A DNA stretch of 21,068 bases from SG8-38 sp041576815 (lineage in GTDB: Bacteria; Myxococcota_A; Polyangia; Polyangiales; Houyiibacteriaceae), in the NCBI GenBank assembly GCA_041576815.1, contig JBFGKE010000051.1, positions 1-21,068 on the forward strand, given 5' to 3'. Positions 6,945-12,924 of this stretch are shown piece after piece. The position numbers and the translations under genes were made by a program. Each line of letters starts with the position of its first letter. Position 1 is the first letter of the stretch. Below the pieces are notes generated by a model that was given only the letters and a program-made list of their open reading frames with translations, was not told the DNA's origin and did not search any database.

Positions 6945-7691
6945 CTACGTTGCCGCTCGCCTTCGAAGCCACGCGCGGGCAATGACGAACGGGATCGTAG
7001 CCATGACGTGACGCACGCGGAGTCCGCTTCGCTCGTCGCCGTACACCGGCCGAACCGGCACGTCCTCCACGCGCAACCCGCGCAGCGATGCCCAGCTCAG
7101 AAGGTCGTTTGGGTACCCATAACCGGGCCAGAGCCGCTCCCAGTCGATGGCCGCGACGGCGCGCTGGTTCAGGGCGACGTAGCCGCACTGCGAGTCGTTC
7201 GCATCGAGCCCTATTGCAAGCCTCGTGAGGGAAGAGAACACGTGATTGCCGGCCCACCGGTGCCACGGCATCGCCTCGCGTGCGCGTGCCCAGGCGAGCC
7301 GATTCCCTTTCGTGAAATCGGCCTTCCTCGCGAACAGCGGATCGAGAAGCGCCCGAAGATCGGACGGGTCCATCTGACCGTCCGCGGCCATCACCGCGAT
7401 CAGATCCACGCCGAGAGAGCTCGCCCTTCGCACGCCCGTCGCGATCGCTGCGCCCACACCGCGGTTGTGCCCATGCCGAACCAAGGTCACGGGCCGCCCG
7501 AGACTCCCGACGATGGCTGCGGTGTCGTCGGTGCTCGCATCGTCGACGAGGACGATGTGGTCGACGAACCGCGGAACGCTCGTCACCGTCGACCCGACGA
7601 GAGCGGCCTCGTCGTAGGCCGGCATCACGACAGCAATCCGACGGTTCTCGAGCACGAGGGGCGGGCTAGTGCGCAGCAGGCGCGCCGTCAA
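6945..7691 (-). CDS. Family 2 (GT-A) glycosyltransferase, polyprenyl-phosphate sugar transferase-like
   Basis: A 248-residue GT-A enzyme expected to transfer a sugar from a nucleotide donor, resembling dolichyl/undecaprenyl-phosphate mannosyltransferase-like enzymes. Motifs: VVMPAYDEAALV (21-32), IVLVDDASTDDT (46-57), HGHNRGVGAAI (73-83), and the metal/donor loop MAADGQMDPSDL (101-112), followed by DSQCGYVAL (166-174). There are no C-terminal membrane helices, so this is the soluble, single-domain form that works at the inner face of the membrane. The frame begins at a TTG codon with no good Shine-Dalgarno; a GTG at residue 13 (just before VLENRRIAVV) is an alternative start and would keep the whole fold. 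The gene is divergent from the next glycosyltransferase with only 41 bp between them. Confidence 0.9.
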   Translation of the reverse strand: MTARLLRTSPPLVLENRRIAVVMPAYDEAALVGSTVTSVPRFVDHIVLVDDASTDDTAAIVGSLGRPVTLVRHGHNRGVGAAIATGVRRASSLGVDLIAVMAADGQMDPSDLRALLDPLFARKADFTKGNRLAWARAREAMPWHRWAGNHVFSSLTRLAIGLDANDSQCGYVALNQRAVAAIDWERLWPGYGYPNDLLSWASLRGLRVEDVPVRPVYGDERSGLRVRHVMATIPFVIARAWLRRRAAT

Positions 7692-7701
7692 TCACTTGCA
7701 G

Positions 7702-7713
7702 AGCGTAGACGCT
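7702..7713. promoter_or_regulatory. Small dyad in the divergent glycosyltransferase gap
   Basis: AGCGT-AG-ACGCT is a perfect 5-bp inverted repeat in the middle of the 41-bp gap between two divergent genes. On the plus strand TTGCAG (7696-7701) and TACCCC (7719-7724) flank it with 17-bp spacing. One protein bound here could affect both directions. The dyad is short and may be chance. Confidence 0.28.
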
Positions 7714-7732
7714 GCGCGTACCCCGGAATCGC

Positions 7733-8845
7733 ATGATCGAGGTTCTCTTCGTCTCCAAGCCGGTCGCTCCACCCTGGAACGACAGCAGCAAGAATCTCGT
7801 CCGCGACGTCGCCGGTCATTTGCAGCACCACACCCCGGTGCTGATGGGTCGCGCAGGGGACGCGAGCCCCATCGATCGGGGACGCGTCGACGCGATCTAC
7901 CGGGGCGATGTCCAGAGCGGTTTTTCCCCGGGGCTTCGGGATCGCTTCACCGTGCTGCGCCATCTTCTGTGGGGCAGCTCGGCCGGGCTCTGGCATTTTT
8001 TCTTCGCGCCGAACCGGCAGAGCTCGGCGGCAGGCCGATTCGCCAAGCGCATTCGCCGCGTGCCGTCGGTCCACACCGCGTGCAGCATGCCGCCAGACGC
8101 GGCGCCGATTAGATCATGGGTCTTTGCAGACGTCACCGTGGCGCTTTCCCGTGCAGCGTTCGATCGCTTCGCAGCCAGCGGCGTCGCGCGGAGCGAGCTC
8201 CGTCGCATTCCGCCGTGCGTCCCCGATCTCGGCGAGACGACCCCGAAGCGAAAGCAAGCGCTTCGGCGCGAGCACGGGCTTCCGGAATCGGCGTCGATTT
8301 GGATATATCCCGGGGACCTCGAGCTCGGGGGCGGCGCAGAAATCGCGATCGACGGGCTTGCGGCGTGGGATCGGGCGGACGCGCTCCTCTTGATGGCCTG
8401 CCGAGACAAGACGCCGAAGGCGCGCCAGGCGCGAGCGGTGCTTGAGGACCGCGCAGAGCGGCGAGGCGTCGACTCGCGGCTCGTTTGGATCGGCGAGACC
8501 CCGCACATCCACGCGATGCTGGAGCTCAGCGACTTCGTCACCGTGGCGAGCCCGAGCGCGTTCGGCAAGATGGACTACCCGCTCGTCGCCCTCGAATCGA
8601 TGAGCATGGGGCGGCCGGTCATCGTCGGACGGGGTACGCCGGCCGCGGAGCTGGCCGAATCGGGCGCCGCGATCGAAGTCGAGCTTTCCGGCGAAGCCCT
8701 CGCCCATGCAGTCGAGACGTTAACGGGCGACGCTGCACGGCTTCGGGACGTTGCGCGCAAGGGGCGCGCCCTGGTGACGACCGAGCTCTCCCCGTCGCGC
8801 ATCGCCGCGGCGTATGAAACCCTGTACGAGGAGCTTCATGCCTAA
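7733..8845 (+). CDS. GT-B glycosyltransferase (GT1/GT4-like)
   Basis: A 370-residue protein with two Rossmann-like halves. The N-terminal acceptor half starts MIEVLFVSKPVAPPWNDSSKN, with the substrate-side glycine/serine loop usual in the family. The C-terminal half holds the donor-binding signature: strand IWIYPGDLELGGG (189-201, degenerate), RLVWIGET (249-256), and FGKMDYPLVALESMSMGRPVIV (277-298). In the last motif the E-x7-E pattern is reduced to one conserved Glu288, with Asp281 in the place of the first. It would transfer a sugar from a nucleotide donor to a glycolipid or polysaccharide acceptor in the cytoplasm. ATG with little Shine-Dalgarno. The last 8 bp overlap the methyltransferase gene, showing that the two are an operon. 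Exact donor and acceptor unknown. Confidence 0.85.
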   Translation: MIEVLFVSKPVAPPWNDSSKNLVRDVAGHLQHHTPVLMGRAGDASPIDRGRVDAIYRGDVQSGFSPGLRDRFTVLRHLLWGSSAGLWHFFFAPNRQSSAAGRFAKRIRRVPSVHTACSMPPDAAPIRSWVFADVTVALSRAAFDRFAASGVARSELRRIPPCVPDLGETTPKRKQALRREHGLPESASIWIYPGDLELGGGAEIAIDGLAAWDRADALLLMACRDKTPKARQARAVLEDRAERRGVDSRLVWIGETPHIHAMLELSDFVTVASPSAFGKMDYPLVALESMSMGRPVIVGRGTPAAELAESGAAIEVELSGEALAHAVETLTGDAARLRDVARKGRALVTTELSPSRIAAAYETLYEELHA

Positions 8846-9569
8846 GAGCTCGGAGGTAGATACACGTCGCTACTACGACGAGCTCAGCGCGTCGTACGAC
8901 GCTCACCGTCAACACCGCTACCACCAGATGGTCGACGATCTAGAGGTCGAGATCACGCTCCCGTACGCGCGCGGCCATCGCGTTCTCGAGCTTGGCTGCG
9001 GGACTGGAAGGATTCTCTCGCGGGTCGCGCCGGTCGCGCGCGAGGCGATTGGAGTCGATCTCTCCCCGCACATGGCCGAGCACGCGCGCGCGCGCGGCCT
9101 CGACGTGCGCGTTGGAAGCGTTTGTGACTTGCCGTTCGAGGACGATCGCTTCGACCTCACCTACAGCTTCAAGGTCCTCGCCCACGTGCTCGAGATCGAC
9201 GCCGCCATGCGAGAAGCCGCCCGCGTCACGCGGCCGGGAGGCCACCTCCTGCTCGAGCTCTACAACCCGTGGAGCCTCCGCTACCTCGCCAAAGCCATCG
9301 CCGGCCCCAGCCGCGTCACCGAGCACAGAACCGAGGCCGACGTCTACACGCGCTGGGATGCCCCGCCCGCAATTCGCAAGATGCTTCCGCCCAACCTCGA
9401 GCTCATCGACTATCGCGGAGTTCGGGTCCTGACCCCGATTGCGGCTGTCCACGGTGTGACGTGGCTCTCCCGGCCGCTTTGCCGCGCCGAGCGCTGGGCG
9501 ACCCGCTCGCCCTTTCGGCGTTTCGGGGGTTTTCTCGTCGCAGTCCTTCGAAAACGGGCCCAGGCATGA
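8838..9569 (+). CDS. Class I SAM-dependent methyltransferase
   Basis: A 243-residue protein of the UbiE/Methyltransf_11 type. The N-terminal TRRYYDELSASYDAHR is the usual lead-in of this group. The SAM-binding motif I is VLELGCGTGRILSRV (49-63), acidic motif II is AIGVDLSPHM (70-79), motif III is GSVCDLPFEDDRFDLTYSFKVLAHV (93-117 by parts), and the post-motif RPGGHLLLELYNPWS (132-146) completes the sheet. A strong GAGGAG Shine-Dalgarno lies inside the end of the preceding glycosyltransferase gene, and the ATG overlaps that gene's stop by 8 bp (translational coupling). The likely job is methylation of a sugar, glycolipid or lipid made with the neighbouring glycosyltransferases, but a small-molecule substrate cannot be excluded. 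The C-terminal basic region (RRFGGFLVAVLRKRAQA) may associate with the membrane. Confidence 0.92.
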   Translation: MPKSSEVDTRRYYDELSASYDAHRQHRYHQMVDDLEVEITLPYARGHRVLELGCGTGRILSRVAPVAREAIGVDLSPHMAEHARARGLDVRVGSVCDLPFEDDRFDLTYSFKVLAHVLEIDAAMREAARVTRPGGHLLLELYNPWSLRYLAKAIAGPSRVTEHRTEADVYTRWDAPPAIRKMLPPNLELIDYRGVRVLTPIAAVHGVTWLSRPLCRAERWATRSPFRRFGGFLVAVLRKRAQA

Positions 9570-9650
9570 GGTCTGCGGCGATGTGGGACACGAGGCGGAC
9601 CTTCACACGTAGCTGGAGCTGTCGCGAGGCCCGAGGTAATCTATCCAGCC

Positions 9651-10373
9651 GTGGGCATCGATGACGCGACATCATCCGCAACCGATGTGATGGCGGAGGC
9701 GCGAGGGTTGCGCCAGCAGGTGCTCAACACCGTTTTGCTGATTGCGGTCGTCGTCGGCGGGCTTGCGTTCGTGCGCACGTTGATCGACGCGATCGAGCTG
9801 GGCGCGTGGCGCGTCGGGGGTGTTGCGGTTGCGATGTATGCAGGGTTGATCATCCTGTTCTTTGCACGCCGCCTGCCGTACAAAGCTCGCGCGCTCGGAT
9901 TTCTAGCGTTGCTCTACGTCCTCGGGATCGTCGCCTTGCTCTCCGTGGGCTATCTGGCGGCCCCGGTGCTCATTCTCGCGGGGCAAAACGTGCTTGCATC
10001 CGTGCTCTTCGGACGGCGCGTCACGGTGATTGCGCTCGTGCTGAACCTGATTGCGCTCCTGGGGGTGGGTGCGGCGCTGTCGACGGGGGTCGCAGAGGTC
10101 GAAACCACGACGTTTTATCAGCCCGACCTCTTCATGCACTGGCTGCGCATCACGGCGATCTTCGCGGTGTTTGCCGCCATGGCGGTAGTGAGCGTCGACG
10201 TCCTCATGAACCACCTGAAGCAAAGCCTTCGCGATCAGGCCGAGCTGATCGAAAACCTGAAAGGCGCGATGCAGCTGCACGACGCGGCCGAAGCCCAACG
10301 CCGTGCAGCCGAATCACGCCTTCGTGAAGCGCAGAAGCGGGACCGCAAGTCACCGCCTCCGTCGCTCGGCTAG
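9651..10373 (+). CDS. Multi-pass membrane protein resembling a histidine-kinase sensor half
   Basis: A 240-residue protein with six likely membrane helices (about 24-42, 52-71, 81-99, 101-119, 123-143, 163-184). A charged, heptad-like cytoplasmic helix follows (187-230). The end of this helix, RRAAESRLREAQKRD, matches the linker that normally precedes the phosphorylated-histidine box of myxobacterial sensor kinases. However, the product stops 10 residues later in a proline/serine tail, so there is no H-box or ATPase domain. It could be a truncated kinase or a stand-alone sensor/scaffold. Starts at GTG with a poor Shine-Dalgarno; an in-frame ATG 13 codons later is an alternative. Its TAG stop overlaps the stop of the convergent lipoprotein gene. 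Family not recognised beyond this resemblance. Confidence 0.72.
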   Translation: MGIDDATSSATDVMAEARGLRQQVLNTVLLIAVVVGGLAFVRTLIDAIELGAWRVGGVAVAMYAGLIILFFARRLPYKARALGFLALLYVLGIVALLSVGYLAAPVLILAGQNVLASVLFGRRVTVIALVLNLIALLGVGAALSTGVAEVETTTFYQPDLFMHWLRITAIFAVFAAMAVVSVDVLMNHLKQSLRDQAELIENLKGAMQLHDAAEAQRRAAESRLREAQKRDRKSPPPSLG

Positions 10374-11446
10374 ATGTCCAGGTTGCAGCTCGTTTCAGCC
10401 CAGCGACCGACGAAGTGGCCGCCCGCTTCGACATCGCCTTCGCGGTACGCCCCGCCGAGCACGCCGTGCTCGCCCGAGCGGTGTAGCCAGCGGCCGCGGA
10501 AGTGGCCCTCGCCGTATTCGCCCTTGAAGATGCCTCTGAACGCGCCTTCGAGATTGATGAACTTGCCGAAGAACACCTGCTCACCGTTCTCGCGGCGCCC
10601 GTAGATGCCGCGAATGTGACCGACGGGCTCGCCGTCGTCGTTCATCACGCGACCGATGAAACGGCCCCGTCCCTCTTCGACCTGCTGCCAGCGACCCCCG
10701 AGAAAGCCCCTCTCGCAGATGTCTAGCGGACGCGCCATCGCGGCTGCAACCATGCGATTGCCGGCGTCATCGATGAGCAGCTCGACTCGCCCATCGACCA
10801 GGTCCCGAACCGGAACGCGCACGATGGTCTGAGGCTCCGGCCTCTGGTCGGTCGTCGGATCGTTTTCCGCCGCGTCTGTGATGGCATTCGGGTCTCCGTC
10901 GCGCGGGAAAGGGCTCGCATACGTGAAGACCAGCGGCTCATCGCTCTCGGGCTCGGGATCGATGATCGTGAGGATCATGCCGTCGTAGTGCGGCAGCGTG
11001 ACCGACGTGAACGGAACGTGCTGGCGGTCGGGGCGGGGAAGCAACCGATCGGTCTTCTCTTCGAACTTGATGACGCGCCGCACGATCATCGCTCCGCGAT
11101 TCACGTGAAAGACGCCGCTCCAGTTTCGCGGTGTCTCGTTTTCCGGATTGCCGGGGATCTGGCCCCACTCGACGATCAGGTTCACCTGCACCGCATCCGG
11201 CCGCTCGCGCAGCTCGTCGACGGCGGGATCTCTCGCCAGCTCGTCCTCGACCGGCTCGTACTCGGCGACGTCGCGAAACGCATCGAGGTCGCCAAACGCC
11301 GGCGCCTCGTCCTCCATCGTGAGACCGCCGTTGTCCTGCTCGAGCGCGTCGGCGATCGCGCCGCCCTCTTCGGTGGTCGTGGTCTCGCCGCAGCCCCACG
11401 CCAAGAGCAGGGCGGCCGCTAAGAAAGTCATCGTGTATTTGTGCAT
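10370..11446 (-). CDS. Lipoprotein with C-terminal glycine/aromatic repeats, sigma-54-driven
   Basis: A 358-residue secreted lipoprotein. Signal peptide 1-18 ends in the lipobox LLLAWGC with lipid-attached Cys19, followed by an acidic linker (about 20-85). A central domain (86-240) has no family I recognise. Residues 246-350 hold about eight short units of the form G-x-hydrophobic-x-G-x-aromatic, for example GFLGGRW, GRFIGRV, GHIRGIYG, GAFRGIF, GHFRGRW and GHFVGRW. These suggest stacked beta-hairpins reminiscent of MORN-like repeats, though not a clear match. The start is the ATG at 11446 with a perfect AGGAGG 8 bp before it, not an in-frame ATG nine codons upstream. It has its own sigma-54 promoter and two upstream dyads next to the activator gene, so it is the best candidate target of that activator. 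Function unknown. Confidence 0.82.
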   Translation of the reverse strand: MHKYTMTFLAAALLLAWGCGETTTTEEGGAIADALEQDNGGLTMEDEAPAFGDLDAFRDVAEYEPVEDELARDPAVDELRERPDAVQVNLIVEWGQIPGNPENETPRNWSGVFHVNRGAMIVRRVIKFEEKTDRLLPRPDRQHVPFTSVTLPHYDGMILTIIDPEPESDEPLVFTYASPFPRDGDPNAITDAAENDPTTDQRPEPQTIVRVPVRDLVDGRVELLIDDAGNRMVAAAMARPLDICERGFLGGRWQQVEEGRGRFIGRVMNDDGEPVGHIRGIYGRRENGEQVFFGKFINLEGAFRGIFKGEYGEGHFRGRWLHRSGEHGVLGGAYREGDVEAGGHFVGRWAETSCNLDI

Positions 11447-11473
11447 TGCAGAAACCTCCTGGGGACAACGCAA

Positions 11474-11490
11474 TGCAGGGCGCGTGCCAG
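11474..11490 (-). promoter_or_regulatory. Sigma-54 (-24/-12) promoter of the lipoprotein gene
   Basis: On the minus strand CTGGCACG, four bases, CTGCA matches the sigma-54 consensus YTGGCACG-N4-TTGCW with one change (C for the first T of the -12). The invariant GG (11488-11487) and GC (11476-11475) are exactly 10 bp apart. The predicted start of transcription, about 12 bp downstream (near 11463), falls just before AGGAGG (11460-11455) and the ATG at 11446. The position, the adjacent sigma-54 activator gene and the upstream dyads all agree. Confidence 0.8.
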
Positions 11491-11520
11491 CGGCTTTTTC
11501 GAGGAAAGCAGGGCGCTTTG

Positions 11521-11537
11521 GACTCGGAATCCGACTC
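11521..11537. repeat. 17-bp imperfect palindrome between activator sites and promoter
   Basis: GACTCGGA and TCCGACTC flank a central A; the arms pair at 7 of 8 positions. It lies about 58-74 bp upstream of the predicted start of transcription, between the two dyad repeats and the sigma-54 promoter. It could be a third regulator site or a transcript-end hairpin of the activator operon; no T run follows on the minus strand, so it is not a classical terminator. Confidence 0.35.
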
Positions 11538-11539
11538 GA

Positions 11540-11560
11540 TGAGAACCAGTCGTCTCAGCG
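11540..11560. promoter_or_regulatory. Candidate upstream activator site 1 (dyad repeat)
   Basis: First copy of a 21-bp repeat: TGAGAACC, four variable bases (AGTC), GTCTCAGCG. Within it TGAGA and TCTCA form an inverted repeat, as expected for a dimeric Fis-type helix-turn-helix. It sits about 77-97 bp upstream of the predicted sigma-54 transcription start, a usual distance for enhancer-binding protein sites. Confidence 0.62.
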
Positions 11561-11574
11561 CTTGGCGCGCGGGC

Positions 11575-11595
11575 TGAGAACCGCCGGTCTCAGCG
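11575..11595. promoter_or_regulatory. Candidate upstream activator site 2 (dyad repeat)
   Basis: Second copy of the 21-bp repeat: TGAGAACC, GCCG, GTCTCAGCG, identical to the first at 17 of 21 positions, with all differences in the four central bases. Its dyad is stronger (ACC and GGT add to the arms, with one bulged A). It starts 35 bp from the first copy, about 112-132 bp upstream of the predicted transcription start, and covers the stop codon of the activator gene. Confidence 0.62.
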
Positions 11596-12924
11596 ATACT
11601 TCTTGAGCAGCCGCTTGAAGTACATGCGATCGATCCCCGCGGCGGCCGCGGCGCGAGAGAAGTTCCCGTCGTGACGGGCGAGCATGCCTTCGAGGTACGC
11701 CCGTTCAAAGCCCGCGAGGACGTCGGCTTTTTGATCGACGAAGGGCCGGTCCAGATCCACCTCGGGGATTCTCCCGGCACTGGAGTTCGCGGCAGCCTCC
11801 GACCCGGGAAGATCGAAGCCCGGCGACGACGGATCGCTCAGCGCGAGCGTTCGCTCGATCACGTTTCGCAGCTGACGGACGTTGCCCGGCCACGGATGGC
11901 CCTCGAGGCGCTTCCAATTCTCCTCGTCGATGCCAGCGAGCATCTCGGCCGCACGGACGCCGTCACCATGCAAGGCCTTGCGAACGAAATGCTCCGTGAG
12001 CGCGCGGATGTCCTGCCGGCGGTCGCGAAGCGGCGGCAGGGTGAGCTGCACGACGGCCAGACGATAAAACAAGTCCTCGCGAAAGCTCCCGCGATTGACC
12101 TCGACCGCGAGGTCCCGGTTGGTCGCCGCGACGACCCGAATGTCGAGCGCCACGGTGTCGCGCGCGCCAAGCCGCCGAATCTCGCGCTGATCGAGCGCCC
12201 GAAGGAGCTTTGGCTGAAGCTCGATCGGTAGCTCGCCGACCTCGTCGATGAACAGCGTGCCTTGGTTGGCCTCCTCTAGCAGGCCGATACGGCGCGCGTG
12301 CGCGCCGGTAAACGCGCCCTTTTCATGTCCGAAGATCTCGCTCTCGAGCAGGTTGCCGGGCACGGCACCGCAGTCGAGCACGACGAACGGGCCCTGCGCC
12401 CGCCCGCTACGCTCGTGAAGCGCCCGTGCGACGAGCTCTTTGCCCGTCCCGGTCTCGCCGCCGATCAGCACCGTCACGTCGGTGGGCGCCGCGCGTTCGA
12501 CGATCGCGTAGAGCTCGCGCATCGGCAGGCTCGATCCGACTAGAGGTCCATACCCGCTCGACGATGTCGCGGGGATATCGACCTCGTCGTCGAGAACCGT
12601 GAACCGAAGCTCGGTCCCACCGGCGCGAACCAGGCAGCCCGACCGGAGATACATCTCGACGACACGGTAGCCATCGACCCAGGTGCCGTTTCGGCTGTCG
12701 AGGTCCCGGATTCGAAAGCCGATCTCGTCGGCGATGATCTCGAAGTGGATGCGGCTGACGGCACTGTCGTCGAGCACGAGGTCGTTCCCGGGGCGAGACC
12801 CGACGCGGACTAGCTGAGCCTGAAGCTCGTGTGGCTCCCCGCCTTGGGATTGGAGCCGATAGCGCCGGATCTTCCGGTGCGGCTTGTCGTCGATCAGAAG
12901 CGTTCGCGTGGCGGGCGTGCTCAC
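11590..12924 (-). CDS. FHA-domain sigma-54-dependent transcriptional activator (AAA+, Fis HTH)
   Basis: A 444-residue enhancer-binding protein that would remodel sigma-54 RNA polymerase using ATP. The N-terminal FHA domain (about 38-110) shows VRVGSRPGNDLVLDD, SRIHFEI and DLDSRNGTWVDG, all parts of the phosphothreonine-binding face. This replaces the receiver domain of two-component activators. The AAA+ core has Walker A GGETGTGKE (155-163), the sigma-54 contact loop GAFTGA (203-208), Walker B TLFIDE (223-228) and the arginine-finger region FREDLFYRL (281-289). The C-terminal Fis-type HTH is NFSRAAAAAGIDRMYFKRLLKKY (421-443 by parts). The GTG start overlaps the kinase stop by 4 bp (GTGA), implying coupled translation. 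The open frame further upstream is inside the kinase gene and does not look like protein. The likely target is the downstream sigma-54 lipoprotein promoter. Confidence 0.95.
   Translation of the reverse strand: MSTPATRTLLIDDKPHRKIRRYRLQSQGGEPHELQAQLVRVGSRPGNDLVLDDSAVSRIHFEIIADEIGFRIRDLDSRNGTWVDGYRVVEMYLRSGCLVRAGGTELRFTVLDDEVDIPATSSSGYGPLVGSSLPMRELYAIVERAAPTDVTVLIGGETGTGKELVARALHERSGRAQGPFVVLDCGAVPGNLLESEIFGHEKGAFTGAHARRIGLLEEANQGTLFIDEVGELPIELQPKLLRALDQREIRRLGARDTVALDIRVVAATNRDLAVEVNRGSFREDLFYRLAVVQLTLPPLRDRRQDIRALTEHFVRKALHGDGVRAAEMLAGIDEENWKRLEGHPWPGNVRQLRNVIERTLALSDPSSPGFDLPGSEAAANSSAGRIPEVDLDRPFVDQKADVLAGFERAYLEGMLARHDGNFSRAAAAAGIDRMYFKRLLKKYR

Noticed and set aside
6734..6982. An 83-codon N-terminal extension of the LuxR-type regulator
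   Set aside because: It overlaps the end of the glycosyltransferase gene, a likely terminator and a promoter-like element, and reads as Arg-rich non-protein sequence.
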